Part shown: piece after piece, positions 1 to 8,227 of the stretch
Layout of the letters: each line of letters opens with the position of its first letter
How positions within the stretch are numbered: position 1 is the first letter of the stretch
Assembly (NCBI GenBank): GCA_024236055.1
Contig: JACKLF010000005.1
Location: 62,001 to 126,000, forward strand
DNA length: 64,000 bases
Origin: Alphaproteobacteria bacterium
Lineage (GTDB): Bacteria; Pseudomonadota; Alphaproteobacteria; Micropepsales; Micropepsaceae
Direction: 5' to 3'
The notes under the pieces: model-generated
What the model was told of the DNA's origin: nothing
Seen by the model: only the letters and a program-made list of their open reading frames with translations
The model's database searches: none
Translations under genes and position numbers: made by a program

Positions 1-89
1 GCCTTGCCGGTAATCGGGATCATGGGGTCAGCCTAGCGAGCCAAAGCGAAAAGCTCTAGTGTCGCGCCAACAAATATGGGGAGGCGGCC

Positions 90-1193
90 TTGCTGCGCAA
101 TATCTTTGCTTCGGTTTCCATTCTGGCACTTGCCGCGAGTGTTATGCCGGCCGCCGCGCGCGATACCGCGCTGCAGATGGTGTCCATCGATGTGGAAGGC
201 GGCGGCGGCACGCTGTTCGTCACCCCCGACAAGCATTCCCTGTTGATTGACACCGGCAATCCCGAAGTCAGCCGTGCGACCGGCGACTATCCGTCCAGCG
301 CGCGCATCCAGAAGGCGGCCGAGGCGCTGGGGGTGAAGAAGATCGATTACCTGATCACCACCCACTATCACGTCGACCATATCGGCGGGCTGGAAGGGCT
401 GATGAAGCGCATGCCGATCGGCACCTTTATCGATCACGGTCCCAACCGGGAGACGACGGCCTCCACCCAGCCGGGCGCGCCCCAGATCGACCTGAAGAAT
501 CCGCCGCCCCGTTCCACCGCCGCCGGCTACAATCACTATATGGAGCTGATCAAGGGCCATCCGCACATCGTGGCCAAGGCGGGCGATGTCTTTCACATCG
601 GCGGCATGGACGTGACCATCGTGATGGCCGATGCCAAGCCGATCGCAAAGCCGCTGCCCGGCGCGGGCGAACAGAACCCAGCCTGCGCAGGCATGCAGCC
701 CATGGCCAACAATGGCGGCGAGGAGAATGCCCGCTCCACCGCCTCGATCATTTCCTATGGCAAGGTGAAGATCGCCGCTTTCGGCGACCTGACCTGGGAT
801 CGCGAGAAGGACCTGTTCTGTCCCATCGACCGGGTGGGCAAGGTCGATGTCTATCTGGCCACCCATCACAGCACCGGCCTTTCGGGCAGCCCGGCGGCGG
901 TTGACGCCATGGCGCCCATCGTGGCCATCGCCGGCAATGGTGCGCGCAAGGGCGCCGACCCGGCGCGCATGAAAACCATCGAGGACAGCCCCCGCATCCA
1001 GGGCGTGTGGATGCTGCACACCTCGACCGCCAATCCGGACGCCAACGTCAAGGATGTGAACATGATCGCCAACCCGGTCACCGACCAGAGCCAGGACAAG
1101 GCCTATAACCTGCGTCTGCGGATCGAGAAGGACGGCAAGATCACGGTGATCAACGGGCGCAACGGCTTCAACAAGACCTATCAGGCGCCCTGA
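90..1193 (+). CDS. Secreted metallo-beta-lactamase-fold hydrolase (first of a tandem pair)
   Basis: A 367-residue protein with an N-terminal signal peptide ending near PAAARD (about residue 24), followed by a metallo-beta-lactamase fold. The metal motif THYHVDHIGG is visible near residue 91, and FGDLTWD and ATHHSTG later in the chain fit the remaining ligand regions. The overall layout resembles the detached C-terminal domain of ComEC/Rec2, but there are no membrane segments, so a secreted or periplasmic hydrolase of unknown substrate is the safe call. The start is TTG, chosen because GGGGAGG lies 5 bases upstream (78-84) and the signal peptide begins directly. The stop overlaps the ATG of the next gene (TGATG), so the pair is translationally coupled. 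Family assignment is firm; substrate is unknown. Confidence 0.85.
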   Translation: MLRNIFASVSILALAASVMPAAARDTALQMVSIDVEGGGGTLFVTPDKHSLLIDTGNPEVSRATGDYPSSARIQKAAEALGVKKIDYLITTHYHVDHIGGLEGLMKRMPIGTFIDHGPNRETTASTQPGAPQIDLKNPPPRSTAAGYNHYMELIKGHPHIVAKAGDVFHIGGMDVTIVMADAKPIAKPLPGAGEQNPACAGMQPMANNGGEENARSTASIISYGKVKIAAFGDLTWDREKDLFCPIDRVGKVDVYLATHHSTGLSGSPAAVDAMAPIVAIAGNGARKGADPARMKTIEDSPRIQGVWMLHTSTANPDANVKDVNMIANPVTDQSQDKAYNLRLRIEKDGKITVINGRNGFNKTYQAP

Positions 1194-2326
1194 TGCGGCG
1201 GCTTTGCGCGGCGGCGCTGCTGGCGGCGGCGCCATGCCTGATGACGGCGGCCTCGGCACAGACGGAAAAGCCGCTGCGCATCGTCTCGATCGATGTGGAG
1301 GGCGGGGCGGCGACCCTGTTTGTCACCCCCGAAGGCAAGTCGCTGCTGATCGATACCGGCTGGGAGCCGAATTTCGGCGAAATGCCGTCGCCGGACGGCA
1401 CGCAGCAATCGGCTGATCGCATCGTCAGGGCGGCGAAGGCGCTGGGCGTCAGCAAGCTCGATTATGTGCTGATCACCCACTATCACGACGATCATTCGGG
1501 CGGCACCACCGCGCTGGCGGCGAAGATGCCCATCGGCACCTTCATCGATCACGGCCCCAATGGCGATCCGCTGCCGCCCGGCACGCCGCCGGACAAGGTG
1601 ATCAACCGGCCAGGCGGACAATATCCGCTTTATGTGAAAGCGATTGCCGGACATCCGCGCATCATTGCCAGGGCCGGCGATGTCATCCAGATCGGTTCGC
1701 TGACCGACACGATCGTGGCCAGCGACGGCAAGCTGATCGATGCGCCGCTGCCGGGCGCGGGTGCGGCCAATCCCGATTGCGGCGGCGCCGACGAACAGCG
1801 CAAGCTGCCGGTGAACGAGAACACCCGCTCGGTCGCCTCGCTGCTGCGCTTCGGCAAGGTGACCATCGCCCAGTTCGGCGATCTGAGCTGGGACAGGGAA
1901 TATGAACTGGCCTGTCCCGTCGACCGCATCGGCAAGGTGAACCTGCTGCTGGTGACCCAGCATGGCTCGGCCGATGTCTCCAGCAATCCGGCACAGGTCC
2001 GGGCGATGCATCCGGACGTGGCGATCATGCCCAATGGCGGCAAGAAAGGCGGCGATCCCAAGGTGATCCGCCTGCTGGCCCAGCTTCCGGGATTGCAGGG
2101 CTTCTGGCGGCTGCACGATTCATTTGCCCATCCCGAACTGATCGGCAATCCGGACCGTGTCGCCAATCTCAATCCGCCGCGCGCCGCGATCGAAAAGGTG
2201 GCGGACAAGCCCTATGAAGCGCCGCCCGACATGGGCTTCAACATCATGGCGGAGGTTACCCGTGACGGCGCCATCACGGTGATCAACGGACGCAACGGCT
2301 ACCGGCAGACCTATAACGTCGACTAG
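1193..2326 (+). CDS. Secreted metallo-beta-lactamase-fold hydrolase (second of a tandem pair)
   Basis: A 377-residue paralogue of the preceding gene. It has a signal peptide (cleavage likely after TAASA, about residue 22), the shared opening VSIDVEGG, the metal motif THYHDDHSGG near residue 98, FGDLSWD, TQHGSAD and the shared C-terminal ITVINGRNG. The pair therefore looks like a local duplication followed by divergence; this copy carries an extra segment before the C-terminus. The start ATG overlaps the stop of the upstream copy. Its 3' end overlaps the 3' end of the convergent DUF952 gene by 4 bases. Substrate is not predictable from sequence. Confidence 0.85.
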   Translation: MRRLCAAALLAAAPCLMTAASAQTEKPLRIVSIDVEGGAATLFVTPEGKSLLIDTGWEPNFGEMPSPDGTQQSADRIVRAAKALGVSKLDYVLITHYHDDHSGGTTALAAKMPIGTFIDHGPNGDPLPPGTPPDKVINRPGGQYPLYVKAIAGHPRIIARAGDVIQIGSLTDTIVASDGKLIDAPLPGAGAANPDCGGADEQRKLPVNENTRSVASLLRFGKVTIAQFGDLSWDREYELACPVDRIGKVNLLLVTQHGSADVSSNPAQVRAMHPDVAIMPNGGKKGGDPKVIRLLAQLPGLQGFWRLHDSFAHPELIGNPDRVANLNPPRAAIEKVADKPYEAPPDMGFNIMAEVTRDGAITVINGRNGYRQTYNVD

Positions 2327-2658
2327 TCCAGGCCGGGCAGGGCGAATGCGCCGTCCACGCCGCGTTTCAGCGGCTTTGTCCACAGCACCATGCCGTCTTT
2401 CAGTGCCGCGAAGAGATGGGGGAAATCCTCGCCGCGCGAGGGTGAATGCTCCCATTTCAGCGCCGCGCCGCACGTTTCCGGATCGACTGCCACAAGCATC
2501 AGATCGTCCTGGCCCGCATAATAGAGCCTGAGCGTCTCGGCCAGTTGCGGGCCGGTAGAGAAATGCAGGAAGCCGTCGGCCCGGTCATGGGCAGAGCCGT
2601 GATAGGCGCCCTCATGCGCCGCCCATTCGGCGCGCGGCACGATCTTGAAAATCAGCAT
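2323..2658 (-). CDS. DUF952 family protein
   Basis: A 111-residue soluble protein that matches the DUF952 family by its short length and by the motifs FKIVPRAEW at the N-terminus, DGFLHFST in the middle and FPHLFAAL towards the C-terminus. No function is established for the family; structural relatives suggest an ADP-ribosyl or nucleotide-handling fold, which is weak evidence. The gene starts one base after the stop of the upstream small membrane protein gene and sits in the same reverse-strand run as tldD. Its tail overlaps the convergent metallo-hydrolase gene by 4 bases. Confidence 0.8.
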   Translation of the reverse strand: MLIFKIVPRAEWAAHEGAYHGSAHDRADGFLHFSTGPQLAETLRLYYAGQDDLMLVAVDPETCGAALKWEHSPSRGEDFPHLFAALKDGMVLWTKPLKRGVDGAFALPGLD

Positions 2659-2659
2659 A

Positions 2660-2911
2660 TCAGTCCCGCCCGCTGCGCCAGCGCCAGCCGCCTTCGGTCT
2701 TGATCCAGGAGATATAGGTCATCGGGATCACCACCGCCGCGATGCCGATGCTGGCGATCCAGAAGCGGGTGCCGCGATCGGCGATGGCACGGCATTCCCA
2801 CACGATCAGCAGGATCAGCGCCAACCCGATCAGCGTGACCGCCCAGCCCTGCCAGGTGTTGGGCGTGGCGCCATAGCCGAAGCGTTTCTGCCGGAACCAG
2901 TATTTCGCCAT
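2660..2911 (-). CDS. Small two-helix membrane protein of unknown function
   Basis: An 83-residue protein with two clear hydrophobic segments (about residues 23-40 and 52-68) and charged ends (MAKYWFRQKRFGYGATP at the start, WRWRSGRD at the end). A strong GGAGG lies 6 bases upstream of the ATG. It lies 23 bases downstream of tldD and 1 base upstream of the DUF952 gene, so the three probably form one transcript. No domain of known function is recognised; an inner-membrane protein is the only supportable call. Confidence 0.7.
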   Translation of the reverse strand: MAKYWFRQKRFGYGATPNTWQGWAVTLIGLALILLIVWECRAIADRGTRFWIASIGIAAVVIPMTYISWIKTEGGWRWRSGRD

Positions 2912-2934
2912 CGCACGCCTCCGCCCCGCGGCCG

Positions 2935-4356
2935 TCAGGCCGCCGTTCCCCCAACCGTCAGCCCGTCCAGCCGCAGCGTCGGCTGGCCCACGCCCACCGG
3001 CACGCTCTGGCCGTTCTTGCCGCAGGTGCCCACGCCGGTATCCAGCTTCATGTCGTTGCCGATCATGGTCACGCGGGTCAGCGCCTCGGGGCCCGAGCCG
3101 ATCAGGGTCGCGCCCTTGATCGGCGCACCCAGCTTGCCGTCCTCGATTCTGTAGGCCTCGGTGCAGCTGAACACGAACTTGCCGTTGGTGATGTCGACCT
3201 GGCCGCCGCCGAAGTTCACCGCATAGATGCCCTTCTTGACGCTGCCCAGGATTTCGCCGGGGTCCTTGTCGCCCGCGATCATGTAGGTGTTGGTCATGCG
3301 GGGCATCACCGGCGCGGCATGGGATTCGCGCCGCCCGTTGCCGGTGGGCGCCACGCCCATCAGCCGGGCGTTCTGCCGGTCCTGCATATAGCCTTTCAGG
3401 ATGCCGTCCTCGATCAGCACGGTGCGGCTGGTCGGGGTGCCTTCATCGTCGATGGACAGCGAGCCGCGCCGCCCGTCGATGGTGCCGTCATCCACCACCG
3501 TCACGCCGGGAGCGGCGACGCGCTGGCCCAAAAGGTCCGCAAAGGCCGATGTCTTCTTGCGGTTGAAATCGCCTTCCAGGCCGTGGCCGATCGCTTCGTG
3601 CAGCAGGATGCCGGGCCAGCCGGGGCCCAGCACCACGGTCATCTCGCCGGCGGGGGCGGGGACCGACTCCAGATTGACCAGTGCCTGGCGCAGCGCCTCG
3701 TCCACGCCGGCCTGCCACCAGGAAGGGTCCAGATAGGTTTCATAGCCGCTGCGGCCGCCGCCGCCATAGCTGCCCGATTCCTGGCGGCCGTTCTGTTCGA
3801 CCACCACCGAAACGTTCAGCCGCACCAGGGGGCGGATGTCGGTGTAATGGGCGCCCCCGGCGCGCAGGATCTCGATCCGCTGCCAGGAACCGGACAGGCT
3901 GGCCGAAACCTGGCGCACGCGGGCGTCCTTGCCCCGGGCATAGGCGTTCATTTCCTCCAGCAGCTTCACTTTCTTCTCGAAGCCGGCGCTCTGCAGCGGG
4001 TCGGCGTCGGGATAGAGCTTGACGTTGGTACGGGCAGGGGCCCCGGCAATGGTGCCCGAATAGCCGTGGGAAACGGCCCGCACCGTGTCGGCGGCGCGCT
4101 GGATCGCCTCTTCCGACAGGTCGCTGGCATGGGCATAGCCGGTGGCTTCGCCCGCCACCGCGCGCAGGCCGAATCCCTGGGAGGTGTCGAAACTGGCCGC
4201 CTTCAGCCGCCCGTCGTCGAAGGCGAATGATTCGCTCTGGCTGTATTCCAGGAACAATTCGCCGTCGTCGGCGCCTTTCAGGGCCGCATCGACACTTTGC
4301 TGCACGCGCGAGCGGTCCATGCCGGTGCGGGTGAAGAACAGGTCGTGGTCGGCCAT
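2935..4356 (-). CDS. tldD: Metalloprotease TldD
   Basis: TldD is the subunit of the TldD/TldE (PmbA) heterodimeric metalloprotease that carries the zinc site; the complex degrades unfolded or unstructured peptides and matures some peptide natural products. The protein is 473 residues, close to the usual 480. The HExxxH zinc motif is visible as LLHEAIGHGLEGD, and the C-terminal half shows the conserved glycine-rich stretch FGGGQVDITNG. The ATG at 4356 is preferred over longer in-frame starts because AGGAG lies just upstream and the protein then begins MADHDLFF, as in relatives. TldE/PmbA is not in this window. The gene is divergent from coxB across a 283-base gap. Confidence 0.93.
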   Translation of the reverse strand: MADHDLFFTRTGMDRSRVQQSVDAALKGADDGELFLEYSQSESFAFDDGRLKAASFDTSQGFGLRAVAGEATGYAHASDLSEEAIQRAADTVRAVSHGYSGTIAGAPARTNVKLYPDADPLQSAGFEKKVKLLEEMNAYARGKDARVRQVSASLSGSWQRIEILRAGGAHYTDIRPLVRLNVSVVVEQNGRQESGSYGGGGRSGYETYLDPSWWQAGVDEALRQALVNLESVPAPAGEMTVVLGPGWPGILLHEAIGHGLEGDFNRKKTSAFADLLGQRVAAPGVTVVDDGTIDGRRGSLSIDDEGTPTSRTVLIEDGILKGYMQDRQNARLMGVAPTGNGRRESHAAPVMPRMTNTYMIAGDKDPGEILGSVKKGIYAVNFGGGQVDITNGKFVFSCTEAYRIEDGKLGAPIKGATLIGSGPEALTRVTMIGNDMKLDTGVGTCGKNGQSVPVGVGQPTLRLDGLTVGGTAA

Positions 4357-4573
4357 GGGCGTCTCCTGGGTATGCGCCGGCGCAAAGTCATGCGCGGCAA
4401 AAAGCCCCGCAAAGGGGCAGGTTCTGGACCCTAGATATCGTGCCCCGGGGCGGTTCCGGCAAGCATCCCGAAGACTTTTGGCGGATTTGCCGCCGGGGCG
4501 GGGCGGTGCGGTCTTGGCGCCAAAGCGGGCCGTGCCATAAGGTCGCAATGACTTTAAGGGCTTAACCCCTCTA

Positions 4574-4608
4574 AATCCCCGCCAAGAATCTGAAAATGGC
4601 GGGGGATT
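4574..4608. promoter_or_regulatory. Inverted repeat in the coxB leader
   Basis: The arms AATCCCCGCCA and TGGCGGGGGATT pair around a 12-base loop, 31 bases before the coxB ATG. The position fits a leader hairpin or an operator in the tldD/coxB divergent region. The rest of this roughly 280-base intergenic stretch shows no gene; TTAAG-GG-CTTAA lies about 20 bases further upstream. Confidence 0.4.
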
Positions 4609-4639
4609 CCACCGCCCGCGAGCATAGAGGTTGCTGTCC

Positions 4640-5497
4640 ATGTTTTTGGGGAAGACTGGGTTTTTGCGGAAAACCGGCGCACGAAATCTGGGACTGGCCG
4701 CGGTCATGGGGCTCCTGCAGGCCGTGATGGCCCTGCCGGCCATGGCGCTGCCGTTCGATTACGAGATGAGCATGCAGCCGGCCGCCTCGCCGGTGATGGA
4801 GCAGATCGAGGATTTCCACCGTCTGCTGTTCTGGATCATCCTGGCCGTCTGCATCTTCGTCCTGGCCCTCCTGGTGTGGATCGTGATCCGCTACCGCGCC
4901 GCGGCCAACCCGGTGCCGTCCAAGGTCCACCACAACACCATCCTGGAAGTGGTCTGGACCATCATCCCGGTCATCATCCTGGTGATCATCGCGGTGCCGT
5001 CCTTCCGTCTGCTCTATTTCGAAGCGGACATCCCCAAGCCCGACGTCACCTTCAAGGCCATCGGCAAGCAGTGGTACTGGACCTATGAGTATCCGGGCGC
5101 CAACGGCTTCCAGTTCGACAGCCTGATCCTGTCGGACGAGGACGATGCCAAGCAGGGCAAGCCGCGTCTTCTGGGCGTCGACAATCCCATATATGTCCCG
5201 GTCAACAAGGTGATCGAGGTCGAGACCACCGGCGCCGACGTGATCCATTCCTGGGCGCTGCCCCAGATGGGCGTGAAGATGGACGCCGTGCCGGGCCGCA
5301 TCAACAAGACCTGGTTCAAGGCGACGAAGATCGGCGTCTATTACGGCCAGTGTTCGGAACTGTGCGGCGCCAAGCACGCCTACATGCCCATCGAGGTGCA
5401 TGTGGTGAGCGATGCCGACTATGCCGCCTGGCTTGCCAAGGCCCACGAAGAATTCGCCCGGCTGGAGCCCACCTCCACCCGGCTGGCCGCGAAATAG
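4640..5497 (+). CDS. coxB: Cytochrome c oxidase subunit II
   Basis: Subunit II of the aa3-type oxidase accepts electrons from cytochrome c at its binuclear CuA centre and passes them to subunit I. The protein is 285 residues with a signal sequence, two membrane helices (about residues 55-80 and 95-120) and a periplasmic cupredoxin domain. CuA ligands are visible in VIHSWALP and in the CxxxC of YGQCSELCGAKHAYM, and the aromatic electron-entry patch KQWYWTYEYPG is present. The ATG at 4640 is preferred over the TTG at 4631 because AGAGG (4626-4630) has workable spacing only to the ATG. It is the first gene of the cox cluster; coxA follows after 11 bases. Confidence 0.96.
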   Translation: MFLGKTGFLRKTGARNLGLAAVMGLLQAVMALPAMALPFDYEMSMQPAASPVMEQIEDFHRLLFWIILAVCIFVLALLVWIVIRYRAAANPVPSKVHHNTILEVVWTIIPVIILVIIAVPSFRLLYFEADIPKPDVTFKAIGKQWYWTYEYPGANGFQFDSLILSDEDDAKQGKPRLLGVDNPIYVPVNKVIEVETTGADVIHSWALPQMGVKMDAVPGRINKTWFKATKIGVYYGQCSELCGAKHAYMPIEVHVVSDADYAAWLAKAHEEFARLEPTSTRLAAK

Positions 5498-5508
5498 GAA
5501 CAAGCGCC

Positions 5509-7131
5509 ATGACCACGACTTTCGACGCCGCACCCCATCACGATCACCATCCGGGCGATCACGCGCACCATCCGACCGGCTGGCGCCGCTACGTCTATTC
5601 GACGAACCACAAGGACATCGGCACGATGTACCTGATCTTCGCCATCTGCGCGGGCGTGATCGGTGGCTTTTTCTCGATGATGATGCGCGCCGAACTGATG
5701 TTCCCCGGCCTGCAGGTCTTCGAATCGCCGCATGAGTTCAACGTCTTCGTGACCGGCCACGGCCTGGTCATGGTGTTCTTCATGATCATGCCCGCCATGA
5801 TCGGCGGATTTGGCAACTGGCTGGTGCCGCTGATGATCGGCGCGCCGGACATGGCCTTCCCGCGCATGAACAACATCTCCTTCTGGCTCTTGCCCTTCAG
5901 CTTCGCGCTGCTGGTGGCCTCCATGTTCGTGGAAGGCGACTCCGGCGGTCTGGGCGTTGGCGGCGGCTGGACGATCTATGCCCCGCTGTCGACCTATGGC
6001 TCGCCCGGTCCGGCGATGGACTTCGCCATCTTCTCGCTGCACATCGCGGGCGCGTCCTCGATCCTGGGCGCGATCAACTTCATCACCACCATCTTCAACA
6101 TGCGCGCGCCGGGCATGACCCTGCACAAGATGCCGCTGTTCGTGTGGTCGATCCTGGTGACCGTGTTCCTGCTGCTGCTGTCGCTGCCCGTTCTGGCCGG
6201 CGCCATCACCATGCTGCTGACCGACCGCAACTTCGGCACCAGCTTCTTCAACCCGGCCGGTGGCGGCGACCCGATCCTGTACCAGCACCTGTTCTGGTTC
6301 TTCGGCCACCCCGAAGTGTACATCCTGATCCTGCCGGGCTTCGGCATGATCAGCCACATCGTGGCGACCTTCTCCAAGCGTCCGGTGTTCGGCTATCTGG
6401 GCATGGCCTACGCCATGGTCGCGATCGGCTTCATCGGCTTCCTGGTCTGGGCGCACCACATGTACACGGTGGGCCTGTCGGTCGACACCAAGGCCTATTT
6501 CGTCTTCGCCACCATGGTCATCGCGGTGCCCACGGGCATCAAGGTGTTCAGCTGGATCGCGACGATGTGGGGCGGCTCGATCGAGTTCAAGACCCCGATG
6601 CTGTGGGCGATCGGCTTCGTCTTCCTGTTCACCGTCGGCGGCGTGACCGGCGTGGTGCTGGCCAATGCCGGCGTCGACGTCGTGCTGCAGGACACCTATT
6701 ACGTCGTGGCGCACTTCCATTACGTGCTGTCGCTGGGCGCGGTGTTCGCGATCTTCGCGGGCTTCTACTTCTGGTTCCCGAAGTTCACCGGCTACATGTA
6801 CAATGAGGGACTGGCCAAGGCCCATTTCTGGATCACCTTCGTGGGCGTGAACCTGGCCTTCTTCCCGATGCACTTCCTGGGCCTGGCGGGCATGCCGCGC
6901 CGCTATGCGGACTATCCGGATGCCTATGCCGGCTGGAACTATATCTCGTCGATTGGCGCCTTCATTGCAGGGTTCGGCGTGCTGGTGTTCCTGGGTGTGC
7001 TGGCTGAAGCCTTCATCAAGAAGCGCAAGGCTGCCGACAATCCCTGGGGCGTGGGCGCCACGACTCTGGAATGGACGCTGCCTTCGCCGCCGCCCTTCCA
7101 CCAGTTCAACGAACTCCCCCGGATCAAGTAG
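5509..7131 (+). CDS. coxA: Cytochrome c oxidase subunit I
   Basis: The catalytic subunit of the aa3 oxidase, binding heme a and the heme a3-CuB site where oxygen is reduced and protons are pumped. The 540-residue protein has 12 predicted helices. Expected signatures are present: VYSTNHKDIGTMY at the N-terminus, FFGHPEVYILILPGFG with the CuB ligand and cross-linked tyrosine, WAHHMYTVG with the two other CuB histidines, and VAHFHYVLSLG with heme ligands. The ATG at 5509 has AGGAA 8 bases upstream. A histidine-rich N-terminus (HHDHHPGDHAHH) precedes the first helix, which could bind copper, although this is only an inference. Confidence 0.97.
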   Translation: MTTTFDAAPHHDHHPGDHAHHPTGWRRYVYSTNHKDIGTMYLIFAICAGVIGGFFSMMMRAELMFPGLQVFESPHEFNVFVTGHGLVMVFFMIMPAMIGGFGNWLVPLMIGAPDMAFPRMNNISFWLLPFSFALLVASMFVEGDSGGLGVGGGWTIYAPLSTYGSPGPAMDFAIFSLHIAGASSILGAINFITTIFNMRAPGMTLHKMPLFVWSILVTVFLLLLSLPVLAGAITMLLTDRNFGTSFFNPAGGGDPILYQHLFWFFGHPEVYILILPGFGMISHIVATFSKRPVFGYLGMAYAMVAIGFIGFLVWAHHMYTVGLSVDTKAYFVFATMVIAVPTGIKVFSWIATMWGGSIEFKTPMLWAIGFVFLFTVGGVTGVVLANAGVDVVLQDTYYVVAHFHYVLSLGAVFAIFAGFYFWFPKFTGYMYNEGLAKAHFWITFVGVNLAFFPMHFLGLAGMPRRYADYPDAYAGWNYISSIGAFIAGFGVLVFLGVLAEAFIKKRKAADNPWGVGATTLEWTLPSPPPFHQFNELPRIK

Positions 7132-7146
7132 GGAACCGGACGGTCC

Positions 7147-8091
7147 ATGTCGCTTTCGCTTGTCGAACCCCGCGTAACCACGGTTGGCGATTTCTTCGCG
7201 CTGCTGAAGCCGCGCGTGATGAGCCTTGTCGTGTTCACGGGGCTGGCCGGGCTGATCGCGGCGCCGGGGCAGATCCATCCGCTGACCGCCTTTACCGCGC
7301 TGCTGTGCATCGCGGTCGGGGCGGGGGCCAGTGGCTGCCTCAACATGGCCTATGACCATGACATCGACCGGCTGATGACCCGCACCGCCACCCGGCCGAT
7401 CCCGCTGGGCCGCATCGACCGCCAGGACGCCCTGGCCTTCGGCTGGGCCCTGTCGGTGGCGTCGGTGGCGACCATGGGCCTGTTCGTGAACTTCCTGGCC
7501 GCGGGCCTTCTGGCCTTCACCATCCTGTTCTATGTCGTGGTCTATACGCTGGGCCTGAAGCGCCGCACGCCGCAGAACATCGTGATCGGCGGCCTGTCGG
7601 GCGCGCTGCCGCCGGCGATCGGCTGGGCCGCGGTGACCGGCGACCTGTCGCTGGCGCCGCTGCTGCTGGTGGCGATCATCTTCATGTGGACGCCGCCGCA
7701 TTTCTGGGCGCTGTCGCTGTGGCGCTCTGGCGATTATGCCCGCGCCGGCGTGCCCATGCTGCCGGTTGTGAAGGGCAAGGCCCATACCCGTTTCCAGATC
7801 CTGATCTATACGCTGGCGCTGGTGCCGCTGGGCCTGTTGCCCGCCGCGCTGCATATCGGCGGCGTGCTCTATCTGGCGGCCAGCGCCGGGATCGGCCTGT
7901 GGTTCCTGTGGGAAGCCATCGCCGTCTACCGGGAAAAGGATGAAGCCAGGGAACCGGCGGCCCATCGCCTGTTCGGCGTGTCGCTGCTTTACATGACCGC
8001 GCTGTTCGCGGCCCTGATCGTGGAAAAATTCGCCGGCCTGCCGGCGCTGTCTCTTTCGGCCGCTTTTGGGTCGGCGGTGTTTGGCGCGTGA
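7147..8091 (+). CDS. ctaB: Protoheme IX farnesyltransferase (heme O synthase)
   Basis: A UbiA-superfamily membrane enzyme that transfers a farnesyl group to heme b to give heme O, the precursor of heme a for the oxidase encoded beside it. The protein is 314 residues with about nine helices. The Asp-rich prenyl-diphosphate motif appears as NMAYDHDIDRLMTRT and the second conserved loop as LGLKRRTPQNIVIGG. It begins 15 bases after coxA, and its stop overlaps the GTG start of the small coxF-like gene. Heme A synthase (ctaA) is not in this window. Confidence 0.95.
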   Translation: MSLSLVEPRVTTVGDFFALLKPRVMSLVVFTGLAGLIAAPGQIHPLTAFTALLCIAVGAGASGCLNMAYDHDIDRLMTRTATRPIPLGRIDRQDALAFGWALSVASVATMGLFVNFLAAGLLAFTILFYVVVYTLGLKRRTPQNIVIGGLSGALPPAIGWAAVTGDLSLAPLLLVAIIFMWTPPHFWALSLWRSGDYARAGVPMLPVVKGKAHTRFQILIYTLALVPLGLLPAALHIGGVLYLAASAGIGLWFLWEAIAVYREKDEAREPAAHRLFGVSLLYMTALFAALIVEKFAGLPALSLSAAFGSAVFGA

Positions 8092-8210
8092 AGGACGATG
8101 AAGCCGAACGCGCCCGGCGCAAACGCAATATCGCACTCGCCTTGTCTTTGGGCGGGTTCGCAGTACTAATTTATCTCATGTCCCTCGTGCGTTGGCACGG
8201 CGGGCAATAA
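8088..8210 (+). CDS. coxF: CoxF-like small membrane protein
   Basis: A 40-residue reading frame starting at GTG, whose first bases overlap the ctaB stop (GTGA). It has a charged N-terminus (KDDEAERARRKRNIALAL) and a single hydrophobic segment (residues 18-33), the pattern of the small CoxF-like proteins found between ctaB and ctaG/coxC in alphaproteobacterial oxidase operons. Function in the family is poorly defined; a role in oxidase assembly is assumed from context. A ctaG gene would normally follow, but here coxC starts only 17 bases later. Confidence 0.7.
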   Translation: MKDDEAERARRKRNIALALSLGGFAVLIYLMSLVRWHGGQ

Positions 8211-8227
8211 CCTCGGGGCTTGATGCT

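Noticed and set aside
5419..8136. Very long open frame antisense to coxA and ctaB (about 900 codons)
   Set aside because: Low-complexity Arg/Gln/His/Asp-rich product with no domain, exactly mirroring the codon pattern of well-conserved oxidase genes; a GC-rich shadow.
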